Shown in pieces: positions 44,065-52,864 of a DNA stretch of 64,000 nucleotides. Each line of letters starts with the position of its first letter. Within the stretch, counting starts at the first letter, position 1. The DNA lies in contig OY762962.1 of the NCBI GenBank assembly GCA_963667195.1, positions 3,187,351 through 3,251,350 of the forward strand. Reading direction: 5' to 3'. The notes beneath the pieces are model-generated. The model searched no databases and was not told the origin of the DNA. It was given only the letters and a program-made list of their open reading frames with translations. A program made the translations under genes and the position numbers. The DNA is from UBA7703 sp963667195. Its GTDB lineage: Bacteria; Bacillota; Clostridia; Christensenellales; CAG-138.

Positions 44065-44077
44065 TGAACTAATACAA

Positions 44078-44108
44078 AAGACGGAAGCAAGTCACTTGCC
44101 TCCGTCTT
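44078..44108 (+). terminator. Intrinsic terminator of the VanW gene
   Basis: AAGACGGA plus GCAAGT pair with ACTTGC and TCCGTCTT (one mismatch), followed by seven T. Confidence 0.9.
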
Positions 44109-44130
44109 TTTTTGTATTTTGGGGGATGTA

Positions 44131-44589
44131 TTATTCCGGTTTTGCTTGACTTGTCCGCTGGTTGCCCGTTCGATAGATCAGGAATCGTCGGGAGAAGAAG
44201 TTAAACAAGTACGTTACAACTCCCGCGATGAGCCGTGAGATGCGGTAGTCGATCCGCAGTAGATCGGTCAGCAGATACATGCTTCCTTCCGTCACGGCGA
44301 GCGCAAGCAGGGAGATTGTGATAAACAGCAGCAGCTCTTTGCCGAGAGAAAGATTCCCTCTGCGGAATACAAACCAAACGCCGATCAGGTAGTTGACCGC
44401 GATTCCCGCGAGAAACGCGATTGGAACGGCAATCAGGTAATGCAGCCCAACCCATTCCTTGAGCAGGAGTAACACCGCATAATCCGCAACAAAGCCACCG
44501 AACGCCGCTGCTCCATACTTGATCGCTTGCAGCGGCAGTGCCTCGCCTCTGACGCTTCTCTTATTATCTTGATTCCCGTTTTTTCGCAT
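44131..44589 (-). CDS. GtrA-family membrane protein
   Basis: A 152-residue protein with four helices in the GtrA pattern (about 21-40, 45-68, 85-105, 115-135), a family linked to moving polyprenyl-phosphate-bound sugars across the membrane for polysaccharide or teichoic acid decoration. FGGFVADYAVLLLL, GIAVNYLIGVWFVFR and TYLFNFFSRRFLIYR are typical. The ATG at 44589 is preferred because a -35/-10 pair ends 6 nt before it; the longer frame starting at 44634 begins inside the terminator of the upstream gene. No ribosome site is present, suggesting leaderless translation. Confidence 0.85.
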   Translation of the reverse strand: MRKNGNQDNKRSVRGEALPLQAIKYGAAAFGGFVADYAVLLLLKEWVGLHYLIAVPIAFLAGIAVNYLIGVWFVFRRGNLSLGKELLLFITISLLALAVTEGSMYLLTDLLRIDYRISRLIAGVVTYLFNFFSRRFLIYRTGNQRTSQAKPE

Positions 44590-44595
44590 AGCACC

Positions 44596-44624
44596 AGTAT
44601 AGCAATCCCAATGCATGCATACAA
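44596..44624 (-). promoter_or_regulatory. Promoter of the GtrA gene, 6 nt before its ATG
   Basis: Minus-strand TTGTAT (44624-44619), 17 bp, TATACT (44601-44596). The expected transcription start coincides with the A of the ATG at 44589. Confidence 0.65.
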
Positions 44625-44641
44625 CAGCTATCATACAAAAA

Positions 44642-44667
44642 AAGAACCGCCCGTTGAGGCGGTTCTT
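44642..44667 (-). terminator. Intrinsic terminator of the surE-to-ispH/rpsA operon
   Basis: A 10-bp stem AAGAACCGCC with a 6-nt loop, followed on the minus strand by a run of T; 13 bp after the fusion gene stop. Confidence 0.92.
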
Positions 44668-44679
44668 GTGTGGTTTTGC

Positions 44680-47040
44680 TTACTCGTCGACCTTGAGACC
44701 TTCGAAGAGGGATGCCAGAGAGGTCTTTGCTTCCTGCACCGGCGGGAGTTCATACTCGCCATCCTCGTTGTTGCGACGGCGGCGGTCACCGCTGTCTCTC
44801 GCGGGACGGTCGCTGCTCGCGGTACGCGGTGCGCGCTCCGGACGCTCTGCGCGCGGCTGTGCCTGCTGCTGAGCCTGCTGGCTCTGCTGCGATTCGCGCT
44901 GCTGCTGACGCTGTTCCTGACGCTCCGCATACTGGCGGTCACGCTCGGCTTTTTCAGCGGCGAGCTGCTCGGCAAGCGCGGGATCTTCTTCCAGCAGCGC
45001 TTCCTTGCGGCTGAGGCTGATGCGCTTGGCCTCGGGGCTAACTTCGAGCACCTTGCAGCGAACCACGTCGCCAACCTTGAGCTCGTCCTCGACCTTCGCG
45101 ATGCGATGGACGGAGACCTGCGAGATATGGATGAGGCCGTCGATCGTGCTCTCCAGAGCAACGAATGCGCCAAACGGAACGATGCGGACAACCTTGCCCT
45201 CTACGATCGAGCCAACCGCATACTTGTCACCGGCAAGCATCCAGGGCTTGGGCTGAAGCTGCTTGTAGCCGAGGGAAACGCGCTCTTTTTCGACATCCAC
45301 GTTCAGGATGATCACTTCGATCTCCTGACCGATGGTGAACACATCCGAAGGATGCTTCACGCGGCCCCAAGCGGCGTCCGTTACATGGACGAGGCCATCG
45401 ATACCGCCGATGTCAACAAACGCGCCGAAGTCGGCGATTCTGCGCACAACACCGTTGACTTTACTGCCAACGACGAGCTGTTCCCACTTGGCATGCTTCT
45501 CGGCTGCCTGTTCGGCAATCAGAACCTGCTTCTGGGAAGCGACGATGCGCTTTCTCTGACGATCTACTTCCAGAACCTTGAGCTTCATGGGCTTGCCAAC
45601 GAACTCGTTGAGGTTCTCAATATACTTCGTGGAAACCTGGGACGCCGGAACAAACGCGCGAATACCGCTGATGTCCGCAATCAGACCGCCCTTGACGACC
45701 TCTTTACCGACCGCGTCGAAGATCTTCTCTTCGATGTTCTCCTGGCTGAGCAGCTCATCCCAGAGCTTCTTGCTTTCAACATTTTTGCGGGAGAGGAGTA
45801 CATTACCGTCTCCGTCGTTCACCTTGGTGACTTCGACTTCGATGGTATCGCCTTCATGAAACAGGTCTTCGGCTTTCAAGTCCGAATCGCTGGAAAGCTC
45901 ACCCACGGGAATCACGCCGTCGGACTTGTATCCAACGTTGACAAATACTTCACCGTCCACAACGGAGATGACGGTTCCTTCCAGAACCTGACCGTTATGA
46001 ATACGCGTCATGGTCTTTTCAAACGCGGATGCAAAGTCGGAGCTGTCTTCATGTTCCGGCTTGGGTTCTTCTTTCGCCTTACCTGTGGCTTTGGGCGCTT
46101 CCACAGCCGCCGCGACTTCTTCGGTCACCTGGGTAGCCTGGGGCACGACGACTTCCTCGGCGGGAGCTTCCGCTTCAATGGTTTCGATCGTCGTTTTTTC
46201 CTGTTCGCTCATTACTTGTAGTACCTCCCTAATCATCCGGTCCGGCGTCGATGCGCCCGCAACAATACCTATTATATCATCGGATGGTAATTTATCAAGA
46301 AAAAGTTTGTCGGTTACATCGATGTTTTCCGTGTTTTTGCAGTGTTTTTTGCAGATTTCAACGAGCTTTTGCGTGTTCGCGCTGGATTTGGAACCCAGCA
46401 CCAGCATGCGTGTGCTCCGCCTGGAAATCTCCTCCGCTTCGCTCTGGCGCGCCCGCGTCGTATCGCAGATCGTGTTCGACACCTGTAACGTGCAGGAGCT
46501 GTCCTGCCGCGATTCTATTTCGTGAATAATATCACAAAACGTCTCTTCCGGCAAGGTTGTTTGCGCAACCAATACCGCCTTTTGTAGTGAAGGTAAATCC
46601 TTCGCGTCGCTCGCGCGCTCGAGCACCAGCGCATCTCCGCCCGCCCAACCGCGGATGCCGATCACCTCCGGGTGATTCGCCTTGCCCGCGATGAGCACGG
46701 TGTTTCCGCTTTGTGCCGCCTTCTGCACGATCTTGTGGATGCGCTTGACGTATGGGCAGGTTGCGTCAATGAGCCGGATGCCGCGCCTTTCGCACTCCTC
46801 GTAGACACTCGGCGGCGCGCCGTGCGCGCGGATGATCAGCGTGTCTCCTGCGTGTAAGCTTTCGAGGGTCTCCACCGAGTGAACACCCTTTTCCGCGAGC
46901 TCATGCACCACGCTCTCGTTGTGGATGATGTTTCCGTATGTGTAGACAGTACCGCTCTCCTTGGCGCACTGCTCGGCCATCTCGACCGCGCGGCGCACCC
47001 CGAAGCAGAAACCGCTGTTTTTTGCGAGTAGAATCTTCAT
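44680..47040 (-). CDS. ispH: Fused IspH (HMBPP reductase) and ribosomal protein S1-like protein
   Basis: A 786-residue fusion. Residues 1-280 form IspH, the [4Fe-4S] enzyme that makes IPP and DMAPP in the last step of the MEP pathway; cluster ligands are C12, C95 and C192, with the conserved RAHGAPP, TCPYV and SNTICDTT segments. An acidic linker (about 281-345) joins four S1 RNA-binding domains at about 350-419, 447-504, 525-594 and 609-679, followed by a Gln/Arg-rich low-complexity tail. This fusion is known in Clostridia. The S1 half presumably serves as ribosomal protein S1 in translation initiation. It is the last gene of the cmk-plsC operon. Confidence 0.95.
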   Translation of the reverse strand: MKILLAKNSGFCFGVRRAVEMAEQCAKESGTVYTYGNIIHNESVVHELAEKGVHSVETLESLHAGDTLIIRAHGAPPSVYEECERRGIRLIDATCPYVKRIHKIVQKAAQSGNTVLIAGKANHPEVIGIRGWAGGDALVLERASDAKDLPSLQKAVLVAQTTLPEETFCDIIHEIESRQDSSCTLQVSNTICDTTRARQSEAEEISRRSTRMLVLGSKSSANTQKLVEICKKHCKNTENIDVTDKLFLDKLPSDDIIGIVAGASTPDRMIREVLQVMSEQEKTTIETIEAEAPAEEVVVPQATQVTEEVAAAVEAPKATGKAKEEPKPEHEDSSDFASAFEKTMTRIHNGQVLEGTVISVVDGEVFVNVGYKSDGVIPVGELSSDSDLKAEDLFHEGDTIEVEVTKVNDGDGNVLLSRKNVESKKLWDELLSQENIEEKIFDAVGKEVVKGGLIADISGIRAFVPASQVSTKYIENLNEFVGKPMKLKVLEVDRQRKRIVASQKQVLIAEQAAEKHAKWEQLVVGSKVNGVVRRIADFGAFVDIGGIDGLVHVTDAAWGRVKHPSDVFTIGQEIEVIILNVDVEKERVSLGYKQLQPKPWMLAGDKYAVGSIVEGKVVRIVPFGAFVALESTIDGLIHISQVSVHRIAKVEDELKVGDVVRCKVLEVSPEAKRISLSRKEALLEEDPALAEQLAAEKAERDRQYAERQEQRQQQRESQQSQQAQQQAQPRAERPERAPRTASSDRPARDSGDRRRRNNEDGEYELPPVQEAKTSLASLFEGLKVDE

Positions 47041-47067
47041 ATGTATCTCTTGCCTGCACGCCTGATG

Positions 47068-47661
47068 TTACGGCATGCGCTCCATTTCGTTTTTCAGCTC
47101 TTGCATGGCGTCGCGGATGGCGTCCGTAACTGCGTCCACCCCGCGTCCTGCGTAGGTCTTTGCAATCGCGTTGGGATCGATCGGTTCGCCCACGACCATG
47201 CGCACCTGTTTGCGTTTCTTCCAGTTCGGGTCGGCGTACACGGGGATGATCGGCGAGTTGCAGCGAAGCGCCAGGAAGGCCGCACCCTTTTCAAACGAGT
47301 CCAGCTCGCCCGTGAGCGAACGCCTACCTTCAGGGAAGATGCCGAAGATGTGGTTGTGCTCCAAAACGGTCATCGCCTGCTTCAGCGAGAGCATGTCCGC
47401 CTGCTTCCGGTAGACGGGAAACGCGAGCATCATCGAGAGTAAAAGGTGCTTGAGAGGTGTATCGAACAGCTCCTGCTTCGCCATGAAATGCACCGGACGC
47501 GGCGCCACCATCGCAAGCCGGATGGGATCGCCGAGGGAAAAGTGGTTGGAGATCAAAATCCCCCTGCCTCGAAAGAAGAGTCTGCCGAGGTTCTTCACCC
47601 TTGGACGGTAGAAGAGCCAGAAGAATGGTGTCAGCAGATATTTAAAGAAAATGTACAACAT
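47068..47661 (-). CDS. plsC: 1-acyl-sn-glycerol-3-phosphate acyltransferase (PlsC-like)
   Basis: A 197-residue membrane-associated acyltransferase that makes phosphatidic acid. The catalytic HX4D motif is H40-FSLG-D45, followed by the substrate-binding FPEGRRS block and an IPVYADP motif; a hydrophobic N-terminal helix (about 3-18) anchors it. The start at 47661 is the natural N-terminus, since the anchor begins there. It lies between cmk and ispH/rpsA, the order common in Clostridia. Confidence 0.92.
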   Translation of the reverse strand: MLYIFFKYLLTPFFWLFYRPRVKNLGRLFFRGRGILISNHFSLGDPIRLAMVAPRPVHFMAKQELFDTPLKHLLLSMMLAFPVYRKQADMLSLKQAMTVLEHNHIFGIFPEGRRSLTGELDSFEKGAAFLALRCNSPIIPVYADPNWKKRKQVRMVVGEPIDPNAIAKTYAGRGVDAVTDAIRDAMQELKNEMERMP

Positions 47662-47737
47662 GGCAATGCGCTTCTTTCTTGCTTGTGTTCGTGAGCGTCG
47701 GGTCTGGGTGCGTTTCTCTTTCGGAGAGAAAATTTGA

Positions 47738-48418
47738 TCAGCGATCCTGCTTTTCGGAAACGGTGCGCAGCAGCAGCGAGAGCGCTTCTTGTATGGTCAT
47801 ATCGCTGGTATCGATCAGCACCGCGTCCTCGGTTTGCCGAAGCGGCATGTAGGCGCGTGTGCTGTCGTTGTGGTCTCTTAGCTTGATGTCCGCGAGCACC
47901 TGCTCATACGTTTCCGTCGTGTTTCCGCGCGCGCGCAGCTCCTTGAGCCTCCGCTCAGCACGCACCTCCGGCCTCGCGGTCACGAAAAACTTGTGTTTCG
48001 TATGCGGGAGTACGTTGGTGGTGATGTCTCGCCCATCCATGACGACGTCGTAGTTGCGCCCGACCTCGCGCTGGAGTTCCGCGAGCTTTTCGCGGACGCA
48101 CGGGTGCGCGCTGACCGTGGAAGCGCCCATCGCGAGCTCCTGTGTGCGGAGGCTGTCCGTCACATCCTCCTCGCCAAGCAGCACGCGCTGACCGCGCTCG
48201 TCGTACTTCACGCGGATATCCGCGTCGTCGAGAATGGTCTTGAGTCCCGCCTCGTCGTTGACGCTGACGCCGCGCCGCGTGGCAAAGAGCGCCATCGCGC
48301 GGTACATGGCTCCTGTGTCGAGGTATCGAATCTGCAAGGCGCTTGCCACCGCTTTGGCCAGCGTGGATTTTCCCGCGCCGGAAGGGCCGTCAATCGCAAT
48401 GTTGAGGTGTTCGCTCAT
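47738..48418 (-). CDS. cmk: Cytidylate kinase
   Basis: Phosphorylates CMP and dCMP. A 226-residue P-loop kinase with GPSGAGKST at residues 11-19, YLDTGAMYRA, the DGRDITTNVLP segment and the lid arginines in RRLKELRARG. The ATG at 48418 has AGGCGG upstream and is favoured over the 38-codon longer frame. It starts 16 bp after baiN and precedes plsC; a small hairpin in the 76-bp gap to plsC is of unclear significance. Confidence 0.96.
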   Translation of the reverse strand: MSEHLNIAIDGPSGAGKSTLAKAVASALQIRYLDTGAMYRAMALFATRRGVSVNDEAGLKTILDDADIRVKYDERGQRVLLGEEDVTDSLRTQELAMGASTVSAHPCVREKLAELQREVGRNYDVVMDGRDITTNVLPHTKHKFFVTARPEVRAERRLKELRARGNTTETYEQVLADIKLRDHNDSTRAYMPLRQTEDAVLIDTSDMTIQEALSLLLRTVSEKQDR

Positions 48419-48434
48419 CGTTTGCTTCCGCCTT

Positions 48435-49652
48435 TCATCCGATACTGTCCCCCGCCAACGCGCCCGTTGACCAGGCAATCTGGAGGTTATATCCACCCGT
48501 AGTGGCGTCGATATCGAGCACTTCGCCCGCAAAATACAATCCCTTCACGCGCTTGCTCTCCATCGTGGAGGCGTTCACGTCCCTGACGCTGACGCCGCCG
48601 CGGGTCACCACAGCCTCGTTGAGTCCGCGCGCGCCGCTGACCGTCAATGGCAGCGCCTTGAGCATCTCGATGAGCTGCAAGCGCATGGTCTTACTCAGTT
48701 GCCCCACAGGCAGCGCGCCGTCGATTCCGGCAAGCTCCAGCACGATTTCGAGCAGTCTCTGCGGAAGCAGCGCATGCAGCGCGGTCTTAACCTGCTGTCG
48801 CGCGCCTTCCTGCAGGTCGCGCAGGAGCCTCGCGTCCAGCTGTTCACGCGAAAGCGCAGGCTTGAGGTCGATGGTCAGCCGCGTTCTCGCGGGCTGCCCC
48901 GCGATGACCCCGGAGAGCGAGAGCACGAGCGGGCCGGAGATGCCGAAGTGGGTAAACAGCAGCTCGCCCAGCTCGGAGAAAACTTCCTTCCCATTTTTCT
49001 CAGCGCTGAGGGTGACGTTTTTGAGCGTCAGCCCCGCGAGCTCGCGCGGCCAAAGCTCCTCCGTCACGAGCGGCACCAGCGAGGCCACCGGCTCTTCCAC
49101 CGCGTGTCCGGTTGCGCGCGCAAAATCGTAGCCGTCGCCCGTGGAGCCCGTCTGCGGGTACGAAATCCCACCGGTGGCAACCACGACCGCGTCGCAGGCA
49201 AGCGTCTGCGCGCCGATGCGGATGCCGCTGACCGCGCCATCCTGCGTGAGAACCTCGTCCACATGCGCGTTGAGCCGCACGGTCACGCCGGATTCGCGCA
49301 CGATCTTTTCGCAGGCGCGAAGGATGTCGCTCGACTTGTCGGAGACGGGAAACACCCGCCCTCCGCGCTCCGTCTTGAGCGGAACACCCGCTTGTTCGAT
49401 GCGCTCCATGAGGTCCTTGTTGTCAAAATGCGAAAAAGCGCTATATAAAAAGCGCGGGTTTCTCAGCACATGCTCAAAAAAAGCGTCCCGCTCCGCCACG
49501 TTGGTGACGTTGCAGCGGCCTTTTCCGGTGATATAGAGCTTCTTTCCGAGCTTTTCGTTTCGCTCAAAGAGCGTGACGGTATGCCCGTTTTTCGCGGCGT
49601 TTGCCGCGCAAATCATGCCGGCAGGGCCGCCACCGATGACGAAGACGATCAT
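48435..49652 (-). CDS. BaiN/HI0933-type FAD-dependent oxidoreductase
   Basis: A 405-residue flavoprotein of the HI0933/YtfP group. FAD-binding GGGPAG is at residues 7-12, ERNEKLGKKLYITGKGRCN follows, and VVATGGISYPQTGSTGDGY and the C-terminal GLYFAGEVLDIDATTGGYNLQ are the family blocks. One member, BaiN, reduces bile-acid intermediates, but most have no known substrate and the placement next to cmk is conserved in Clostridia, so a bile-acid role should not be assumed. The ATG at 49652 has AGAGGAG and overlaps the RpiR gene stop by 4 bp. Confidence 0.88.
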   Translation of the reverse strand: MIVFVIGGGPAGMICAANAAKNGHTVTLFERNEKLGKKLYITGKGRCNVTNVAERDAFFEHVLRNPRFLYSAFSHFDNKDLMERIEQAGVPLKTERGGRVFPVSDKSSDILRACEKIVRESGVTVRLNAHVDEVLTQDGAVSGIRIGAQTLACDAVVVATGGISYPQTGSTGDGYDFARATGHAVEEPVASLVPLVTEELWPRELAGLTLKNVTLSAEKNGKEVFSELGELLFTHFGISGPLVLSLSGVIAGQPARTRLTIDLKPALSREQLDARLLRDLQEGARQQVKTALHALLPQRLLEIVLELAGIDGALPVGQLSKTMRLQLIEMLKALPLTVSGARGLNEAVVTRGGVSVRDVNASTMESKRVKGLYFAGEVLDIDATTGGYNLQIAWSTGALAGDSIG

Positions 49653-50518
49653 GTACGCTCCTCTTTGACCGTCTCGGACAGGTATACGCCTTCGGCATGC
49701 CAAACCTCTTCCAACTGCGTGAGGTGCTGATACGCTTCGTCCTTTCGCGCGTGCCCTATGGCGACGATGATCGCGTTGATCAGCGAAAGCGGAGCCACGA
49801 GCGAGTCCGCAAACGAGGCCATGTCGCTGCGCGCGCAGAGCGTAAAGTCCGAAATACGCGCAACGGGAGACGTCGGCATATCAGTGAGCGCAATCAGCGT
49901 TGCGCCCTTGGATTTTGCGTATTTCATCGCGTCCACGGTGCGCGCGCTGTAGCGCGGAAAGCTGATGCCGAAGCAGACGTCCTGCGCGTCCACGCGGAGC
50001 ATGCGCTCGTGGATATCCTGCACCGCGCCGTTGACGAACATCACGTTGTCGCAGACGTAGTCGAGATAGTAGGTCAAAAACTGCGCAAGCGACATCGCGC
50101 TGCGGATGCCGAGCACGTAGATACGCCGCGCACGAAGAATCGCGTTGATCGCGCCATCGAAGCTCTCGTTGTCGATCATGTCGATGGTCGCGCGGATATT
50201 GTTCATGTCGGAGGAAAGCACGGTTTTCAACACGTCCTGCTGCGGAATGTTCGCGGCAAGGCGGATGCGCTGGACACTGGTGAGTCGATGGCGAATCAGA
50301 TCCTGAAGCGCCTCCTGCAGCGCGGGGTAACCGTCGAGCCCCAGCATATACGCAAAGCGGACGACGGTGGACTCGGAGACGCCAACGCGCTCGCCGAGCT
50401 TTGCCGCGGTCATGAACGCAGCGTCGTCATAGGAGTTAAAGATGTATTCCGCGATGCGCCTCTGCCCTTTGGAAAAGGTTGAATACTGCTTTTCCATCAT
50501 GGAAAACAATGCGTCCAT
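49649..50518 (-). CDS. MurR/RpiR-family transcriptional regulator
   Basis: A 289-residue regulator with an N-terminal helix-turn-helix (about 1-77; FMTAAKLGERVGVSESTVVRF) and a C-terminal SIS domain (about 125-255; YVLGIRSAMSLAQFLTYYLDY and ISFPRYSARTVDAMKYAKS) that normally binds a phosphosugar. Its target is not evident: no sugar genes are adjacent, and it lies inside the surE-baiN-cmk run. Overlap with baiN implies coupled translation. Confidence 0.9.
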   Translation of the reverse strand: MDALFSMMEKQYSTFSKGQRRIAEYIFNSYDDAAFMTAAKLGERVGVSESTVVRFAYMLGLDGYPALQEALQDLIRHRLTSVQRIRLAANIPQQDVLKTVLSSDMNNIRATIDMIDNESFDGAINAILRARRIYVLGIRSAMSLAQFLTYYLDYVCDNVMFVNGAVQDIHERMLRVDAQDVCFGISFPRYSARTVDAMKYAKSKGATLIALTDMPTSPVARISDFTLCARSDMASFADSLVAPLSLINAIIVAIGHARKDEAYQHLTQLEEVWHAEGVYLSETVKEERT

Positions 50519-50560
50519 TGCGTGTCGTCCCTCCAGTCGTTTTGGTAGCGGATAATCGTA

Positions 50561-51328
50561 TTAGTCGAGCCAGTGTATGTCCTGCTGCGCCATTTCCTCC
50601 ATGCGAGAATACTGCGTCAGGTCATACGTAATTGGCGTGAGTGTTGCATATCCTTCGCGCGCCCAGCGGTCGTCCACATCCAGCCCGTCCGAGCAGGTCG
50701 TGCAGCCGCGCGGGCACCAGTAGTAGGTTCTGCCGAACGGGTCCTTGCGCTCCACATACTCCAATGCGTACTGCTCAATCGCAAGCGGGGTCACCTTGAT
50801 GCCCTTGAGATCCTCAAACGGCACCGCGGGCACGTTAACGTTGAGCACCGTGCCGAAGGACAGCGGGTGTTTTTGCACATAGTCCACCGCAAGGGCAGCG
50901 ATGCGCACCGCGGTTTCCATATATTTCCCTTCATAAGAAACGCTCGATACCGCGATTGCCTGGTAGCCCAGAAGTGCAGCCTCGTGCGCCGCGGCAACCG
51001 TGCCGCTGTATAGCACGTCTGTGCCGAGGTTCGGGCCGTGGTTGATGCCGGAGACGACGATGTCCGGCGCGGGAAAGAGATTTCCCAGCGCGAGACGAAC
51101 GCAGTCCACGGGAGTACCGCTGACCGCATAGGCGGGAACGTCCGGCAAGCCCTCGATGTGCGTCTTTTGCGCGCGCAGGGGCTCCATCAGCGTCATCGCT
51201 CTGCTGACCGCGCTTCGTTCGCGATCGGGAGCTGCGACATACAGTTCATGGCTCTTGTTCAGTTCATGGGCAAGCGCGCGAATGCCGGCGGCAAAGACGC
51301 CGTCGTCATTGCTTAAAAGCAGTTTCAT
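50561..51328 (-). CDS. surE: 5'/3'-nucleotidase SurE
   Basis: A divalent-metal phosphatase acting on nucleoside monophosphates, 255 residues. Metal ligands are in LLSNDDG (N7, D8, D9) and the conserved SGINHGPNLGTDVLYSGTVAAA block is intact, as is the early AAPDRERSAVSRAMT. It heads the long minus-strand operon leading through rpiR, baiN, cmk and plsC to ispH/rpsA and is preceded by a recognisable promoter. A cysteine pair near residues 205-215 (CPRGCTTC) is an addition I do not know from typical SurE. Confidence 0.95.
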   Translation of the reverse strand: MKLLLSNDDGVFAAGIRALAHELNKSHELYVAAPDRERSAVSRAMTLMEPLRAQKTHIEGLPDVPAYAVSGTPVDCVRLALGNLFPAPDIVVSGINHGPNLGTDVLYSGTVAAAHEAALLGYQAIAVSSVSYEGKYMETAVRIAALAVDYVQKHPLSFGTVLNVNVPAVPFEDLKGIKVTPLAIEQYALEYVERKDPFGRTYYWCPRGCTTCSDGLDVDDRWAREGYATLTPITYDLTQYSRMEEMAQQDIHWLD

Positions 51329-51358
51329 GCAGGAACTCCGTCAAGTAATAGTAAAAGC

Positions 51359-51387
51359 ATTGTACCATACTGCGCACTGGATTGCAA
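51359..51387 (-). promoter_or_regulatory. Promoter of the surE operon
   Basis: Minus-strand TTGCAA (51387-51382), 17 bp, TACAAT (51364-51359), 31 bp before the surE ATG. Confidence 0.72.
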
Positions 51388-51400
51388 AAAAAGATAAAAT

Positions 51401-51428
51401 GTGCAGGAGAAGAATCATCCCCCTGCAC
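51401..51428 (-). terminator. Terminator after the udk-linked membrane protein gene
   Basis: GTGCAGG pairs with CCTGCAC over a 14-nt loop; on the minus strand ATTTTATCTTTTTTT follows. Confidence 0.75.
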
Positions 51429-51461
51429 ATGCGATTCGGTTGAGTTTCAATTTCCTGTTGT

Positions 51462-51905
51462 TTAGTTGACCGGAGAAACCGAAATCTGGTCGATGTGGAA
51501 CCCGTTCGTCTCCGAAACGGTCCCGTAGCCGAAGATCACCGCAATCGTCGCCGCCTGAACGATCACGATCGCCAGCATCGCAAAGAACCATGTTCCGCGC
51601 GGGAAGCAACCATGCCCGCGGAGCACGCGGTAGAGCAAACGGTTGAGGAACAGCGTCAGAATGATCGGCGAGATATATAAGAGAAGATTCCATGCGCTCT
51701 CGAGGATCACCTGAAGCGTACCGCTTGCCAGAATCGACCAGTTGAACGCCAGCGCGAGCCCGAACATGTAGACCGAGTACACCGCGAGCATCACGTTGAG
51801 CAGGATCAGCAGGATAAAATAGATGATCACGCGACCGGCGCCGTGGCGCGGCAAATCGCCGTGCCCGTGGTGCCCGTGCCTGCGTTCCGGGTTGTTCTGT
51901 TCCAT
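51462..51905 (-). CDS. Small membrane protein, unknown function
   Basis: A 147-residue protein with a His/Arg/Gly-rich N-terminus (RRHGHHGHGDLPRHGAG) and about four hydrophobic segments (about 27-50, 55-70, 75-92, 108-130). The basic RVLRGHGCFPRG loop lies between the third and fourth. No family recognised. The ATG at 51905 has GAGGAGGG; the frame before it is not used. The stop of udk lies 52 bp upstream on the same strand, so the two are probably one unit. The His-rich head could bind metal, which is a guess. Confidence 0.78.
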   Translation of the reverse strand: MEQNNPERRHGHHGHGDLPRHGAGRVIIYFILLILLNVMLAVYSVYMFGLALAFNWSILASGTLQVILESAWNLLLYISPIILTLFLNRLLYRVLRGHGCFPRGTWFFAMLAIVIVQAATIAVIFGYGTVSETNGFHIDQISVSPVN

Positions 51906-51956
51906 CCGTTTGCCCTCCTCTATCCTACTTTCGACGTGGTTAATCAAGCCCGCGCG

Positions 51957-52640
51957 TCAAACCTCGATCTCCTCCGCCTCGCAGGAGGAGACGCTCGGCG
52001 TCTGCGGCGTTTCCGGCTCCACAAAACGCTCTGCGAGTACCTTCGTGGTCAGGTAGGCGGAGATCGCGTCGATCGCCATCTTGTTCTTGCCGCCGCGCAT
52101 CACCGCAAAGTCCGCGTCATTGATGTAGTTCGCAATGTATTTTTCGTACACCGGCTTCACGGTGTCCACATACTGCTCCGCAATGTTGTCAATCGAGCGC
52201 CCGCGTGCCTTGATATCGCGCTTGATACGCCGTAAAAGGCAGATATCCACGTCCACGTGCAGATACACTTTGAGCGACATCCGCTCGCAGATGCGCTTGT
52301 CGTAAAACATGTGGATGCCTTCGAGCACCAGCACCTCCGGCGGCGGAATCAGCACATCCGGCGTGTCCGCGCGCAGGTAGTTGACGTAATCGTAGCCCTT
52401 CGTCGTGATGGGGTGCCCGCTTTCGAGCTGTTCGATGTCATGGAGCAGCTCGTCAAAATCAAAAATACCCGGCTCGTCGTAGTTGAGCTTGATGCGCTCG
52501 GAAAACGGTAAATCGGGGAAATTTCGATAGTAGCAGTCCTGTCCGATGATGGTGCAGCTACACGCGAGCGAGTCTTTGATGCGCTTGGCGAGCGTGCTCT
52601 TACCGCTGCCGCTTGCGCCGCAAATACCGACGATGATCAT
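51957..52640 (-). CDS. udk: Uridine kinase
   Basis: Phosphorylates uridine and cytidine in pyrimidine salvage. A 227-residue P-loop kinase: Walker A GASGSGKST at residues 8-16, IGQDCYYRNF, NYDEPGIFDFDELL (substrate-binding region) and VLEGIHMFYD, then RRIKRDIKARGRS of the lid. The C-terminal tail (about 205-227) is acidic and Pro/Ser-rich and looks dispensable. An ATG-proximal GGAGAG is visible. The 224 bp before it contain no gene; only the terminator of the convergent-looking upstream unit and no clear promoter were found. Confidence 0.94.
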   Translation of the reverse strand: MIIVGICGASGSGKSTLAKRIKDSLACSCTIIGQDCYYRNFPDLPFSERIKLNYDEPGIFDFDELLHDIEQLESGHPITTKGYDYVNYLRADTPDVLIPPPEVLVLEGIHMFYDKRICERMSLKVYLHVDVDICLLRRIKRDIKARGRSIDNIAEQYVDTVKPVYEKYIANYINDADFAVMRGGKNKMAIDAISAYLTTKVLAERFVEPETPQTPSVSSCEAEEIEV

Positions 52641-52808
52641 GAAAACATCTCTCCTATCATAACACAGAGCGTGTATACGTTTTGTAAAGCAGTTGTTTGG
52701 TATTTGTCAGTTTATCATGAAACGGGGTTGTTGGCAATGCGGCTAACACTCATAAAGAATTCGATTACCTATTTGCAACGCTTCTTCCAAACCATATTTG
52801 CAAAACAA

Positions 52809-52838
52809 AAACCCTGTCCGTTTGCGCGGGCAGGGTTT
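52809..52838 (-). terminator. Intrinsic terminator of the efp unit
   Basis: AAACCCTG with TCC pair with GGG and CAGGGTTT (11 bp with one G-T); TTTTTGTTTTG follows on the minus strand, 27 bp after the stop. Confidence 0.88.
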
Positions 52839-52864
52839 GTTTGTGTGACTCGTGAAAACGAAGG

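Noticed and set aside
44527..46221. 564-codon plus-strand open frame opposite the ispH/rpsA fusion
   Set aside because: Leu/Phe/Asp-rich shadow of the S1 repeats; it runs through a terminator and the GtrA promoter.
48435..49652. Calling the HI0933-type flavoprotein a bile-acid enzyme BaiN
   Set aside because: There are no other bai genes, and the family is widespread next to cmk in Clostridia; only the family name is justified.
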